From Onishia taeanensis (lineage in GTDB: Bacteria > Pseudomonadota > Gammaproteobacteria > Pseudomonadales > Halomonadaceae): DNA of 64,000 nucleotides. The notes beneath the pieces are model-generated. The model was not told the DNA's origin. It worked only from the letters and a program-made list of their open reading frames with translations, and did not search any database. The stretch is from contig NZ_FNCI01000002.1 in NCBI RefSeq assembly GCF_900100755.1, forward strand, positions 254,951 to 318,950, given 5' to 3'. Both the position numbers and the translations under genes were made by a program. This document shows, piece by piece, positions 1-9,038 of the stretch; position 1 is the stretch's first letter; each line of letters starts with the position of its first letter.

Positions 1-2
1 GC

Positions 3-78
3 GGGTCGTTAGCTCAGTTGGTAGAGCAGTTGGCTTTTAACCAATTGGTCGTAGGTTCGAATCCTACACGACCCACCA
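3..78 (+). tRNA. tRNA-Lys (anticodon TTT)
   Basis: Complete 76-nt cloverleaf with the 3' CCA encoded. The 7-bp acceptor stem GGGTCGT pairs with ACGACCC, the D-arm and GGTTCGAATCC T-arm are intact, and the anticodon loop CTTTTAA centres on TTT, which reads lysine codons. It begins two bases from the window edge, so any tRNA partners upstream are not visible. Confidence 0.97.
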
Positions 79-89
79 AATTATGCCGA

Positions 90-122
90 AACGCCCCGAT
101 CTCTTAGAGGTCGGGGCGTTTT
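90..122 (+). terminator. Rho-independent terminator after tRNA-Lys
   Basis: Stem ACGCCCCGATCTC pairs with GAGGTCGGGGCGT (one G-T pair) around a short TTA-type loop and runs into a T tract. It lies 12 bases after the tRNA CCA end, so it ends that transcript. Bases 123-343 downstream hold no gene I can support. Confidence 0.9.
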
Positions 123-343
123 GCTATGGATGCTAGGTATCGGCTCGTCTGCGCGGCAAGGCAATGCCATGGCGTTATGGCGACGACAAGCGTCTCAATT
201 CGAGCTAAAATGGCCGTTGGGCAGGTGATGCGGGAGCCGCACCGCCAACGCCCTCTGGAGCCTCGGTGCGTGCAGAGAGCACGACCGCCGATGCATCTGG
301 TGCCATGCAGGGGGAGCCCCTGCCAGTCACAGTGGTAGACACG

Positions 344-1372
344 ATGACGATCATGACTTCCCGAGCCGAGGTGCGCGAGCATCTGGCCCGCGCCTACTGC
401 CCGACGCGCATTCCCGCCGAGGATGAGGCGCGTATCGATGAAATCAAACGCCTGCTGCATGAGCGTAATGCCGTGCTGGTAGCGCATTATTATACCGACG
501 ACGCCATCCAGCAGCTTGCCGAGGAAACCGGCGGCTGTGTGGCCGACTCCCTGGAAATGGCCCGTTTCGGTGCCCGCCATGAGGCCTCGACCCTGGTGGT
601 GGCCGGTGTGCGCTTCATGGGCGAGACGGCCAAGATTCTATCGCCTGAAAAGCGTGTGCTGATGCCGACCCTCGAGGCGACCTGCTCGCTGGATATCGGC
701 TGCCCGGCCGATGAGTTCGCGGCCTTCTGCGATGCCCACCCCGACCGCACCGTAGTGGTCTACGCCAACACCTCGGCCGCCGTGAAGGCGCGCGCCGATT
801 GGGTGGTGACGTCCTCGATTGCCGTCGACGTGATCGAGCATCTCAAGGCCCGAGGCGAGAAGATTCTGTGGGCGCCGGACAAGCATCTGGGAGGCTACAT
901 CCAGCAGCAGACCGGCGCCGACATGCTGCTCTGGGACGGTGCCTGCATCGTGCACGAGGAGTTCAAGGCCAAGGGCATCGAAGACCTCAAGGCGCTCTAT
1001 CCGGAGGCGGCGGTGCTGGTGCACCCGGAGTCCCCGGCGGCGGTGGTCGAGCTCGCCGATGTGGCAGGCTCCACCTCTCAGCTGATCAAGGCGGCCAAGG
1101 AGCTGCCTCAGGACAAGCTGATCGTGGCCACCGACCGCGGCATCTTCTTCAAGATGCAGCAGGCGGTGCCGGAGAAGACCCTCTTCGAGGCGCCGACAGC
1201 CGGGCGTGGCGCGACCTGCAAGAGCTGCGCCCATTGCCCGTGGATGGCCATGAACGCCCTGGATAACCTGGCCGGCGCGCTGCGCGAGCTGAGCGGCGAG
1301 ATTCAGGTGGACGACGCGCTGCGCGTGAAGGCGTTGAAGCCCCTGGAGCGGATGCTCAACTTCCAGCGCTAA
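344..1372 (+). CDS. nadA: Quinolinate synthase
   Basis: Condenses iminoaspartate with dihydroxyacetone phosphate to quinolinate in de novo NAD synthesis, in the cytoplasm, using an oxygen-sensitive [4Fe-4S] cluster. The protein (342 aa from this start) aligns along its length with E. coli NadA. The three cluster cysteines are visible as C114 (ATCSLDIGC), C201 (GACIVHEEF) and C298 in [10 protein letters not shown], each one residue from the E. coli numbering. The frame stays open up to 266, but sequence upstream of residue 1 has no family match. I chose ATG 344; ATG 353 is the alternative and neither has a strong ribosome binding site. The partner nadC is about 11 kb downstream on the other strand, so the pathway genes are not in one operon here. 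Confidence 0.95.
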   Translation: MTIMTSRAEVREHLARAYCPTRIPAEDEARIDEIKRLLHERNAVLVAHYYTDDAIQQLAEETGGCVADSLEMARFGARHEASTLVVAGVRFMGETAKILSPEKRVLMPTLEATCSLDIGCPADEFAAFCDAHPDRTVVVYANTSAAVKARADWVVTSSIAVDVIEHLKARGEKILWAPDKHLGGYIQQQTGADMLLWDGACIVHEEFKAKGIEDLKALYPEAAVLVHPESPAAVVELADVAGSTSQLIKAAKELPQDKLIVATDRGIFFKMQQAVPEKTLFEAPTAGRGATCKSCAHCPWMAMNALDNLAGALRELSGEIQVDDALRVKALKPLERMLNFQR

Positions 1373-1450
1373 GCCAGCCCCCGGCCTTGATTGGCCGGTA
1401 GTGGCGGCGCATGTCGCCCATGTCACTTGAGTTGAACTGGCCGAAAGCAC

Positions 1451-1488
1451 AGCGGCCCGCCCTCTGGTTGGGGGCGGGCCGCTTTTTT
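1451..1488 (+). terminator. Rho-independent terminator after nadA
   Basis: A 12-bp stem AGCGGCCCGCCC / GGGCGGGCCGCT with an 8-base loop is followed by six Ts. It sits between the convergent nadA and bepA genes. Confidence 0.92.
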
Positions 1489-1514
1489 GTATTGGGGCGG
1501 GCCGCTTCTTTGCA
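1468..1514 (+). repeat. Tandem copy of the 3' half of the nadA terminator
   Basis: The block TTGGGGGCGGGCCGC plus its T-rich tail (1468-1491) is followed directly by a near-copy (1492-1514) with one G fewer and a C inside the T tract. The second copy could pair with the same left arm at 1451-1462. It looks like a local duplication by replication slippage. Confidence 0.7.
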
Positions 1515-1558
1515 TTGGAGAGAAACGAAAGGGGCCGCCAATAGCGAGGCGTCGCCGG

Positions 1559-3016
1559 CTACTGAAAGTCCTTGAGCTCCTCACGGTAGGCTTCGAAGGC
1601 CTCGCGGCGCTCCTCGATACGACCGGTAATGCCGATGTCACTTGCCTGTTTGGCCACGTCCTCGGCGATATCCAACTGGCGAATGGCCTGAGTGATGTGA
1701 CCAGTCAACTGCAGGTATTCGGCGCGGGCCAGGTGGCTCCAGGCCTCGCGGTCGCTGCGCCCGGCGGCCTCTGACAGCAGGTTGAAGACCTGAGGGGCTT
1801 CGGGGCGCTGCTCGCTAAGGTCGCGCAGCGTGCCGAAGGCGGCGTTGGGGTCCTGCTGTAGCTGGGCTTCCGCTTCGATCATGCGGGCCGGGAAATAGTC
1901 CGGCATCAGCCGCAGCACGTGTTGGCTGCGGGACAAGGCTTCGCCGTGCTGCCCGGCATCCAGTGCCAGTTCGGCGGCGCTGGTGGGAATCAGCGGCAGG
2001 TCAGGCCATTCCCGCGCCAGGGCATCGAGCGCCGAGAGCGCGCCGGCCAGGTCTCCCTGACGAGCGCGGATCAGGGCCGCCAGGTAGCGCTTGGCGGCCG
2101 GCGAGGGGGCGCTCTGGTTGAGCAGGGTGACGGCTTGGGTCGGGGCGTCCTGGTGAATCAGCAGCAGCGCGCGGGCGCGTACCATGTCATATTGCGGCCC
2201 CGTGTCGCGGAGGCTGCCGGCTCCCATGCCCATGGCTCTGGCCTGAATATCGCTGATACGCGACTCGGTGAGCGGGTGAGTGAGCAGAAACTCCGGCGGG
2301 TTGCCGCCCTGCAAGGCTGCCTGACGCTGCATGGCGCGGAACATGTCGACCATGGCCTGAGGGTCGTAGCCGGCCTCGCGCATCACCTGCAGGCCTTGGC
2401 GATCGGCCTCCTGTTCGTAGCGCCGCGAATAGGCCAACTGGTCCTGAAAGAAGGCGGCTTGCGAGCCCATTGCCGCGGCAATTCCTGCATCGCCTCCGCC
2501 GCCGGCGGCGATCAGCATGCCGGCAAGCATCGCGGCCATGGTCGGCAGCTGGGTCTCTTCTGCTCTGGCTTTCTGACGAGCGTAGTGGCGCAGTGACAGG
2601 TGGCCCAGTTCGTGGGCCAGCACCGAGGCGAGAGCGGCTTCGTCCTTGGCGAAGGCAAAGAGGCCGGCGTTGATCCCCACCACGCCCCCGGGCACCGCGA
2701 AGGCATTGAGCACTCGGCTGTCGACCAGGGTCACCAGCAGTTGATTGCGCTGGATGCCGCTGTCGGGCAGCAGGCGGGCGATCAGAGTGTCGACATAGTC
2801 TTGGCTGAGCGGGTCCTGCCATAGCGGTGCATGGGCGCGGAACTGCCGCAGCCAGGTACGGCCCAGGCGGTATTCCTCGCTCGGGTTGACGCCGCTGGTG
2901 GCCGAACCAAGCTGTGGCAGGTCGAATTCAACGGCCTGGGCTGGCGTCGTGGTCAGGGCGCCGGTCATGGCCAGCGTGGCGATGGCGTATCGCCAAGCCT
3001 TCCAGGGTGATGGCAT
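1559..3016 (-). CDS. bepA: Periplasmic M48 metalloprotease/chaperone with TPR repeats, BepA type
   Basis: BepA (YfgC) family proteins assist assembly of outer-membrane proteins such as LptD and degrade stalled ones in the periplasm. The 485-aa product starts with a clear signal peptide (residues 1-28, ending AQA), then an M48 catalytic domain with zinc motif HELGH at 135-139 and a downstream EQEAD helix carrying the third ligand near residue 200. The C-terminal half is alanine-rich helical TPR-like sequence to the end. Length and domain order match E. coli BepA (487 aa). It is divergent from the TusA-like/perM pair. BepA (yfgC) lies beside perM (yfgO) in E. coli too, which supports the call. 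Confidence 0.92.
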   Translation of the reverse strand: MPSPWKAWRYAIATLAMTGALTTTPAQAVEFDLPQLGSATSGVNPSEEYRLGRTWLRQFRAHAPLWQDPLSQDYVDTLIARLLPDSGIQRNQLLVTLVDSRVLNAFAVPGGVVGINAGLFAFAKDEAALASVLAHELGHLSLRHYARQKARAEETQLPTMAAMLAGMLIAAGGGGDAGIAAAMGSQAAFFQDQLAYSRRYEQEADRQGLQVMREAGYDPQAMVDMFRAMQRQAALQGGNPPEFLLTHPLTESRISDIQARAMGMGAGSLRDTGPQYDMVRARALLLIHQDAPTQAVTLLNQSAPSPAAKRYLAALIRARQGDLAGALSALDALAREWPDLPLIPTSAAELALDAGQHGEALSRSQHVLRLMPDYFPARMIEAEAQLQQDPNAAFGTLRDLSEQRPEAPQVFNLLSEAAGRSDREAWSHLARAEYLQLTGHITQAIRQLDIAEDVAKQASDIGITGRIEERREAFEAYREELKDFQ

Positions 3017-3161
3017 GATGTTCCTCGTGCATGAGCGCCCGGGCGAGGCGCGCCTTCTTCTCCGACCGCTGCCGATCCGCTAAAGTGCCGTGTACTGAGA
3101 GCCGCCTGGCGGTTCGATCTTCAATTCCCATTTTTCATCCCCCATTGTTTCGGGAGACGGC

Positions 3162-3413
3162 ATGACCTTGCAACCAGACGATGTGCTCGATGCCCGAGAC
3201 CTGCCCTGCCCGCTGCCGTTGCTCAAGGCCAAGCAGGCACTGTCGCGGCTGGCGGTAGGGCAGGTGCTCGAGGTGATGGCCACCGATGCCGGCTCATGGC
3301 GGGACTTCGAGTCCTACATTGCCCAGAGCGGCCACGAGATGCCAGCGCGGGAGACGCGCGGCGAGGTCTATCATTACTGGCTGCGCAAGGGCGATAAGGA
3401 GCGTTCGGCATGA
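3162..3413 (+). CDS. TusA/SirA-like sulfurtransferase family protein
   Basis: Small (83 aa) cytoplasmic protein with the family signature: a DARDLPCPLPLLKAK stretch near the N-terminus, including the CPxP motif with the persulfide-carrying cysteine C16, followed by VLEVMATDAGSW. TusA relays sulfur for tRNA 2-thiouridine synthesis, but many paralogues have other or unknown acceptors, so I do not assign tusA itself. The start has a GGGAGA ribosome binding site. Its stop overlaps the perM start by 4 bases (ATGA), so the two are translationally coupled. Confidence 0.85.
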   Translation: MTLQPDDVLDARDLPCPLPLLKAKQALSRLAVGQVLEVMATDAGSWRDFESYIAQSGHEMPARETRGEVYHYWLRKGDKERSA

Positions 3414-4507
3414 CGCTGAAGGCATTGTTTTCGGGCTGGCTGGAGCGCTACTTCTCTGACGAGGAAGCGGTCATCCTGCTGTTGCTGCTGATTGTCGGCA
3501 CCGCGGCGGTGGTGCTGCTGGGCGGCATGCTCGCGCCTTTTCTCACCGCGCTGGTGATCGCCTTTCTGCTGCAGGGGGCGGTGAACTGGTTGACCCGACG
3601 CCATGTGCCGAATTTGGCAGCGGTGCTGCTGGTGTACCTGGGCTTTCTCGGCATCTTGTTAGCCATGGCGCTGATCGTCATGCCGCTGATCTGGAACCAG
3701 ATGGTCAGCCTCGTCCAGGAGATTCCGCGCATGTTCGCCAGTGGCCAGAGCTTTCTGGATGAGGTTCAACTGCGCTATCCCAACCTGGTCACCCCGGACC
3801 AGATTCAGGGCTGGATCGACGCGGCCGGCCGCGAGCTTACCCAGGTCGGGCAGCGGGCCCTGACCCTGTCGCTGGCCTCGCTTGGCAACTTGATGGATCT
3901 GATCATCTATCTGGTGCTGGTGCCGATCCTAGTGTTCTTCATGCTCAAGGATCGCGAGCGGCTGGTCGGTTTCACGCTATGGCTGATGCCGCGCAAGCGC
4001 GACCTGATGACCCGTATCTGGCACGAGATGGACGCCCAGATCGCCAACTACGTGCGCGGCAAGTTCATCGAAATCGTGATCGTGGGGAGTGCCGGCTTCC
4101 TGACCTTTGCCTATTTCGGCCTGCCGTACTCGGCGCTGCTGGGCATGTTGGTAGGACTGTCGGTGCTGATTCCCTTCATCGGTGCTGCCGTGGCGACGCT
4201 TCCGGTGGCCGCGGTTGCGGGCTTCCACTTCGGCATCGGTGAGCAGTTCTTGTACGTGATCCTCGCCTACGGCGTGCTGCAGGCACTGGATGGTAACGTG
4301 CTGGTGCCGATTTTGTTCTCCGAGGCTGTCAATCTGCACCCGGTGTCGATCATCTTGGCGGTGCTGTTCTTCGGCGGTATCTGGGGCTTCTGGGGAATCT
4401 TCTTCGCGATTCCGCTGGCAACGCTGCTCAAGGCGCTGGTCTATGCCTGGCCGAGAGGGATACAGGAGCTCGCCGACCAGCCGGTCAGAGGCGAGCAGCA
4501 TAGCTAA
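3410..4507 (+). CDS. perM: AI-2E family inner-membrane transporter (PerM/YfgO)
   Basis: 365-aa polytopic membrane protein of the AI-2 exporter (DUF20, TqsA/PerM) superfamily. Hydrophobic segments are visible near residues 24-55, 63-90, 155-180 and as a cluster from about 215 to 345, with the charged linker KDRERLVGFTLWLMPRKRD before the conserved core. The C-terminal run (VLFFGGIWGFWGIFFAIP) is typical of the family. The substrate is unproven for most members. It shares a 4-bp start/stop overlap with the TusA-like gene and sits beside bepA as in enterics. Confidence 0.88.
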   Translation: MTLKALFSGWLERYFSDEEAVILLLLLIVGTAAVVLLGGMLAPFLTALVIAFLLQGAVNWLTRRHVPNLAAVLLVYLGFLGILLAMALIVMPLIWNQMVSLVQEIPRMFASGQSFLDEVQLRYPNLVTPDQIQGWIDAAGRELTQVGQRALTLSLASLGNLMDLIIYLVLVPILVFFMLKDRERLVGFTLWLMPRKRDLMTRIWHEMDAQIANYVRGKFIEIVIVGSAGFLTFAYFGLPYSALLGMLVGLSVLIPFIGAAVATLPVAAVAGFHFGIGEQFLYVILAYGVLQALDGNVLVPILFSEAVNLHPVSIILAVLFFGGIWGFWGIFFAIPLATLLKALVYAWPRGIQELADQPVRGEQHS

Positions 4508-4510
4508 AGG

Positions 4511-4549
4511 CCCCGCCCAGGCCGCCATTGTCGGCCGGCGTGGGCGGGG
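4511..4549. terminator. Bidirectional hairpin between perM and bcp
   Basis: CCCCGCCCA pairs with TGGGCGGGG, with a further GGCCG/CGGCC pairing inside, in the 49-bp gap between two convergent genes. No T tract follows on either strand, so it may stabilise 3' ends more than terminate. Confidence 0.6.
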
Positions 4550-4556
4550 AGGGGTA

Positions 4557-5030
4557 TCAACCGGCGTGAAGGGCCTGGGCCGCTTCGAGCACTTCCTCGA
4601 CATGGCCCTTGACCTTGACGCCTCGCCATTCGCGGGCAAGCTTGCCTTCGCTATCGATCAGGAAGGTGCTGCGCTCGATCCCCAGGTGCTCCTTGCCGTA
4701 AAGCTTCTTGAGCTTGATGACGTCGAATAGTTTGCAGACCGCCTCGTCCTTGTCGGAGATCAACTCGAAGTTGAAGGCCTGCTTGGCCTTGAAGTTTTCC
4801 TGGGCGCGAATGCCGTCTCGAGACACGCCGATAATCACGGTGTTGGCGGCATCGAAGGCATCCTTGCGGTCGCGAAAGTCACCGCCTTCGGTGGTGCAGC
4901 CCGGGGTGCTGGCCTTGGGGTAGAAGTAGATCACGACCTGTTGGCCCTTGAGTTCTGACAGGGTCACGGTGGTGTCGCCGGTCGCTGTGGCAGTGAAGTC
5001 GGGTACGGGGTTGCCGAGGCTTAAGCTCAT
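4557..5030 (-). CDS. bcp: Thiol peroxidase of the BCP/PrxQ family
   Basis: Thioredoxin-dependent peroxiredoxin that reduces hydrogen and organic peroxides in the cytoplasm. The 157-aa protein carries the family motif YFYPKASTPGCT with peroxidatic C45. E. coli BCP has its resolving cysteine at position 50; here residue 50 is glycine (CTTEGGDFRD). A cysteine is kept at position 99 (EAVCKLFDV), as in E. coli. This enzyme may therefore resolve through C99 or work as a 1-Cys peroxidase. The start has an AGGAG ribosome binding site. Confidence 0.93.
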   Translation of the reverse strand: MSLSLGNPVPDFTATATGDTTVTLSELKGQQVVIYFYPKASTPGCTTEGGDFRDRKDAFDAANTVIIGVSRDGIRAQENFKAKQAFNFELISDKDEAVCKLFDVIKLKKLYGKEHLGIERSTFLIDSEGKLAREWRGVKVKGHVEEVLEAAQALHAG

Positions 5031-5366
5031 GGGAAGCTCCTTAGGCAGTAGTGGATATCATCGCGAGTAGCGAAATTCAGCGCTTTGAATTCACGGTTCC
5101 GGGGCATCATGGTGTTGGCATGATCTGTCGGCATCGAATGCCGAGCATCCAGATTGTGCAAAGATTACACGTCAGCGCCGCGGTGCTGTAAAGGCTCTGT
5201 CGAAGACGGCGATACCTAAACGAAAGTCCTTGCGTTGGGTTCTGTACAGGCTCTGGCGGCCTGAGTACCATCTAGGCCCTGGCTTCATATGCGGCTTCAT
5301 ACCGGTTCAACCATCAGCGCCATCTTCTGCGGCGGCTGATGCATAGGCGTTTGTAGAGGAAAGAAG
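5031..5366. other. 336-bp divergent intergenic region bcp/dapA
   Basis: No gene is supported here. It must carry the bcp promoter (minus) and the dapA promoter (plus). dapA has a good ribosome binding site (GAGGAAAG, 5355-5364). I could not pick out a convincing sigma-70 pair or operator. Confidence 0.5.
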
Positions 5367-6251
5367 ATGATCACAGGCAGTATCGTCGCCCTGGCGACGC
5401 CGATGAAGGCAAACGGAGAGATCGATTGGGAGGCGCTGCGCCGCCTGGTGCGCTTTCACCTCGAGCATGGCACCGATGGCATCGTCGCCGCCGGTACGAC
5501 CGGTGAGCCGACCACCATGTCCTTCGCCGAGCACTTCGACGTCATTCGCACCGTGGTAGAAGAGGTCGGTGGCCGCATCCCGGTCATCGCCGGTACCGGC
5601 TCGAACAACACCACCGAGGCAGTGGAGCTGACCCGATACGCCAAGGAAGTCGGCGCCGATTACTGCCTGACGGTGGCGCCCTACTACAACAAGCCGACCC
5701 AGGAAGGCCTGTTCCAGCACTTCAAGGCCATTGCCGACGCCAGCGACCTGCCGGTGATTCTCTACAATGTGCCTGGTCGCACCTGCTCGGACATCTACAA
5801 CGAGACCGTGCTGCGCCTTGCCGAAGTCGACAACATCGTCGGCCTCAAGGATGCCACCGGTAACCTGGAGCGCGCCGAGGATCTGATCGAGCGCCTCAAG
5901 GGCTCGGACTTCATGCTCTACTCTGGCGATGACGCCACCGCCTGTGACTTCATGCTGATGGGCGGCCACGGCGACATCTCGGTAACCGCTAACGTGGTGC
6001 CCCGCGCCATGCACGACCTGTGTGCGGCCGCCGTGGCCGGCGATGCCGACAAGGCACACCAGATCAATACCCGGCTGATGCCGCTGCATACGCAGCTGGG
6101 CATTGAGGCCAACCCGATTCCGGTCAAGTGGGCACTGAATCACATGGGCTACGCCGAGCAGGGCATTCGTCTGCCGCTGACCTGGCTGTCCGAGAAATAT
6201 CATTCAACGGTCGGCGAGGCGCTGCAACTGGCAGGCGTCAGCGACGACTGA
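5367..6251 (+). CDS. dapA: 4-hydroxy-tetrahydrodipicolinate synthase
   Basis: Condenses pyruvate with aspartate semialdehyde, the first committed step to lysine and meso-diaminopimelate. The 294-aa TIM-barrel protein shows every catalytic residue at E. coli numbering: Schiff-base K161 ([11 protein letters not shown]), Y133 and R138 (ILYNVPGRT) and T44/T45 (AAGTTGEP). It is followed 35 bp later by bamC, the usual gammaproteobacterial arrangement. Start chosen for its ribosome binding site and the [14 protein letters not shown]-terminus. Confidence 0.97.
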   Translation: MITGSIVALATPMKANGEIDWEALRRLVRFHLEHGTDGIVAAGTTGEPTTMSFAEHFDVIRTVVEEVGGRIPVIAGTGSNNTTEAVELTRYAKEVGADYCLTVAPYYNKPTQEGLFQHFKAIADASDLPVILYNVPGRTCSDIYNETVLRLAEVDNIVGLKDATGNLERAEDLIERLKGSDFMLYSGDDATACDFMLMGGHGDISVTANVVPRAMHDLCAAAVAGDADKAHQINTRLMPLHTQLGIEANPIPVKWALNHMGYAEQGIRLPLTWLSEKYHSTVGEALQLAGVSDD

Positions 6252-6286
6252 ACGCCCCTCGCTTGTCCGATAATCAAGGTGGATGC

Positions 6287-7228
6287 ATGAAAGCTGCCAC
6301 GAACTGGATGCCGCTGGTAGCGGCCATTGCCCTGACAATGGCCGGCTGTTCCAGCGGCGGCTACTACGATGACCGTAGTGAAGCCTACACCCAGGCCAAG
6401 AGTGCCGAGCCGTTGGCCCTGCCGGCCGGCAGCGAGCTCTATGAGACCCGCGAAGCGATGCCGGTACCCAGAGCCAACCGGCCTTACCGCAAGCTGGATG
6501 ACGAATTTACCGCTCCCAGGCCTCAGCCGTCTGTCGCTGAGCGCGATTACGTCGAGCGCCGCAGCATGGGCGATGCCCGCTGGCTGACGGTCAATGACCC
6601 GCCGGAAGTGGTGTGGCCGCGTATCGTCGAGTTCGGCGAGCGCCAGCGGCTGAGCGTCACCGATCGCGATGAAGTGGCCCGGCGCCTGACGACGCCCGAT
6701 GGCGTCATCGTGGTCAACGATGGCCTAGGCGCCACCAGCGAGGTGCGCTGCGAGCTAAACGCAAGCGCTCTCGACGGCTGCCTGAATGCCCTGGCCGGCT
6801 ACCTCGATGCCCGCGGCCAGACCGCCATGGCTTCGAACCTGTCTAGCCGCAATGCCGCTGGCACTGCGGTGGCGCGCCTGGTTGGCGGTGAGGGCAACCG
6901 CGCCTTGTTGATCGATTCCGACGCCGAGCAGGCCTGGGCCGAGCTTAGCCACTTGCTCGAGCGCGACTTCGACCAGCCCGAGCAGCAGCTGCTTGACCAG
7001 GACGCCGCAGGCGGCGACTTCGAGATCGCCTACCTGCCGCTGGCCGAGCGCCATCCGGGGATGATCAACCGGCTGTTCAGCGACCAGACGCCCCGTCGTG
7101 CGCGGCTCAATGTGGTGCCGGCGGAGAATGGGCAAGCGCGCCTGACGGTAACGAGTGTCGGCGAGCCGGCGCTGGACGATGACGGCGTGCGCGACCTGCT
7201 GGGTCGGCTGTCCTCGCTGTTGCGTTGA
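6287..7228 (+). CDS. bamC: Outer-membrane assembly lipoprotein BamC (NlpB)
   Basis: Lipoprotein of the BAM complex that inserts beta-barrel proteins into the outer membrane. Start at ATG 6287 gives MKAATNWMPLVAAIALTMAGC, a signal peptide with a lipobox and lipid-modified C21. The longer frame from 6128 would overlap dapA and hide the signal. The rest (313 aa) has the unstructured N-terminal stretch that contacts BamD, then two helix-grip halves joined near residue 200. The sequence is divergent, so the call rests on lipobox, length and position after dapA. Confidence 0.88.
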   Translation: MKAATNWMPLVAAIALTMAGCSSGGYYDDRSEAYTQAKSAEPLALPAGSELYETREAMPVPRANRPYRKLDDEFTAPRPQPSVAERDYVERRSMGDARWLTVNDPPEVVWPRIVEFGERQRLSVTDRDEVARRLTTPDGVIVVNDGLGATSEVRCELNASALDGCLNALAGYLDARGQTAMASNLSSRNAAGTAVARLVGGEGNRALLIDSDAEQAWAELSHLLERDFDQPEQQLLDQDAAGGDFEIAYLPLAERHPGMINRLFSDQTPRRARLNVVPAENGQARLTVTSVGEPALDDDGVRDLLGRLSSLLR

Positions 7229-8010
7229 TGCCGCCAGCAACGCCTGCCCTGCACTTCGCGTCGCTGGGCAGTGGAAGCAAGGGCAATGCGACCCTGGTCA
7301 GCGACGGCGAGACCCATCTGCTGATCGACTGCGGTTTCGGGCTGCGCGAAACCGAGCGGCGGCTCGCCCGGCTGGGGTTGCACCCGAAGCAGCTCGCTGC
7401 GGTGCTGGTGACCCATGAACACGGCGATCATATCGGCGGCGTCGGCGCCCTGGCGCGGCGCCATGGTATGCCGGTCTACCTGACGCCCGGCACCTGGCTG
7501 TCGGGTCGCCTCAAGGAAGTGCCGCGCCATGAGTGGATCACCCCCCAGGCGACGTTGGCCATTGGCGGAATCGATATCATGCCGGTGACCGTGCCCCATG
7601 ACGCCCGAGAACCGGTACAATTCCACTTAAGCGCCCATGGTCGACGGCTGGGTGTCGTGACCGATCTTGGCCATCCCAGCGCCCATGTGATCCAGGCCTT
7701 CGCCGGCTGCGATGCCCTGATCCTCGAGTGCAACCATGACCGGCAGATGCTGGCCGATGGGCCTTATCCGCCGCGTCTCAAGCGCCGCGTGGGTGGCGAT
7801 TGGGGGCATTTGTCCAATCCCCAGGCGGCGACGCTGCTAGCGGGGGTCGGGCTCGACCGGCTGCAGCGGATCGTCTGCTCGCACCTGTCGGAACATAACA
7901 ACCGCCCAGAGCTTGCGCTGGAAGCGCTGGTGCCGCTGCTCGATGGCGATGAATCACGGCTGGTGGTCGCCGCCCAGGATCAGGGCCTGGACTGGCAGAC
8001 CATCCGCTAG
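7228..8010 (+). CDS. MBL-fold metallo-hydrolase (YycJ/WalJ-like)
   Basis: 260-aa metallo-beta-lactamase fold protein. The metal-binding motif THEHGDH is at residues 62-68, preceded by LLIDCGFG, and later conserved points are VVTDLGHPS and ILECNHD with CSHLSEHNN near the C-terminus. Such proteins are predicted nucleases or phosphodiesterases; the nearest described group is YycJ/WalJ, with no settled substrate. ATG 7228 shares one base with the bamC stop (TGATG); TTG 7225 is an alternative start. It belongs to the dapA-bamC-purC gene string found in many gammaproteobacteria. Confidence 0.87.
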   Translation: MPPATPALHFASLGSGSKGNATLVSDGETHLLIDCGFGLRETERRLARLGLHPKQLAAVLVTHEHGDHIGGVGALARRHGMPVYLTPGTWLSGRLKEVPRHEWITPQATLAIGGIDIMPVTVPHDAREPVQFHLSAHGRRLGVVTDLGHPSAHVIQAFAGCDALILECNHDRQMLADGPYPPRLKRRVGGDWGHLSNPQAATLLAGVGLDRLQRIVCSHLSEHNNRPELALEALVPLLDGDESRLVVAAQDQGLDWQTIR

Positions 8011-8112
8011 GCTTTGTTTAGCCCCCGTTTGTCGCACCGCCACGTCATCCGTTACCTGTTTAACGACCCTGTTATCACCTCTGTCCGTTACCTCCCCATT
8101 CGGAGACCCCTC

Positions 8113-8826
8113 ATGGAAAAGCGTCAAGAGCTCTATGCCGGCAAGGCCAAGTCGGTCTATCACACTGACGACCCGGATCGCCTGATCCTCGAATTCCGCG
8201 ACGATACCAGTGCCTTCGACGGCGAGCGGATGGAATCCCTGGCGCGCAAGGGTATGGTCAATAACAAGTTCAATGCCTTCATCATGGGCAAACTTCAGGA
8301 AGCCGGCATTCCGACGCACTTCGACGGCCTGCTCTCGGATACCGAGTGCGTGGTCAAGAAGCTCGATATGCTGCCGGTGGAGTGCGTGGTGCGTAACATT
8401 GCTGCCGGCAGCCTGTGCCGGCGCCTTGGCGTCGAGGAAGGCCAGGTGCTGACGCCCTCGACCTTCGAGCTGTTCTTGAAGAACGATGCCCAGCACGACC
8501 CGATGATCAACGAGTCGCTGGCGGAGACCTTCGGCTGGGCGACGCCCGAGCAGCTCAAGGAAATGAAGGCGCTGACCTACAAGGTCAACGATGTGCTCAA
8601 GGCGCTGTTCGAAGAAGGTGGCATGCTGCTGGTCGACTACAAGCTCGAGTTTGGCGTCTTCAAGGGCCAGATCGTGCTCGGCGACGAGTTCTCGCCGGAC
8701 GGTTGCCGCCTGTGGGATGCCAAGACCCGCGAGAAGCTCGACAAGGACCGCTTCCGCCAGGGCCTTGGCGGTGTGATCGAGGCCTATGAGGAAGTGGGCC
8801 GTCGTATCGGTATCAGCTTCGACTGA
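8113..8826 (+). CDS. purC: Phosphoribosylaminoimidazole-succinocarboxamide synthase
   Basis: Adds aspartate to CAIR with ATP to make SAICAR in purine synthesis. The 237-aa protein begins [16 protein letters not shown], the family's nucleotide-binding start, and contains [20 protein letters not shown] and the substrate loop [20 protein letters not shown]. Length equals E. coli PurC (237 aa). ATG 8113 follows a GGAG-type ribosome binding site; the open frame upstream to 8014 is not family sequence. Confidence 0.97.
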   Translation: MEKRQELYAGKAKSVYHTDDPDRLILEFRDDTSAFDGERMESLARKGMVNNKFNAFIMGKLQEAGIPTHFDGLLSDTECVVKKLDMLPVECVVRNIAAGSLCRRLGVEEGQVLTPSTFELFLKNDAQHDPMINESLAETFGWATPEQLKEMKALTYKVNDVLKALFEEGGMLLVDYKLEFGVFKGQIVLGDEFSPDGCRLWDAKTREKLDKDRFRQGLGGVIEAYEEVGRRIGISFD

Positions 8827-8849
8827 GGCGGCCAACACGCCATGTCGAA

Positions 8850-8880
8850 CGAAGGGCCTTACGGGGCCCTTCGTCGTTTC
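8850..8880 (+). terminator. Terminator after purC
   Basis: A 9-bp stem (CGAAGGGCC / GGCCCTTCG) 24 bases after the purC stop, followed by a broken T run (TCGTTT). Probably ends the dapA-to-purC transcript. Confidence 0.65.
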
Positions 8881-8909
8881 TGCACATGGCTAGCGATAAG
8901 AGCAATGAG

Positions 8910-9000
8910 CGACCGGTCGGCCCGGAGCCAGGTGGCGCGAGGGTCTTTTGCCAGGGATGGCAAAAGTAGCGCCCAGGGATGGGGTCATAGCGCCCTCGCG
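8910..9000. repeat. Compact structured intergenic element with twin AGGGAT-loop hairpins
   Basis: Between purC and trmO lies a nested inverted-repeat block. It opens with the 10-bp palindrome CGACCGGTCG near 8910. An outer arm CGCGAGGG (8936-8943) pairs with CCCTCGCG (8993-9000). Inside are two hairpins: CTTTTGCC/GGCAAAAG (8945-8952 / 8959-8966) and CCC/GGG (8972-8974 / 8981-8983), both with the loop AGGGAT. The architecture resembles dispersed REP-like elements. Only one copy is in this window, so repetition elsewhere is inference. Confidence 0.6.
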
Positions 9001-9038
9001 ACGTCGTGGCAACGGGCCAGACCTACCAAGCCGAAGCG

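Noticed and set aside
266-343. N-terminal extension of nadA to GTG 266
   Set aside because: Residues before ATG 344 have no counterpart in the family, and no ribosome binding site favours the longer form.
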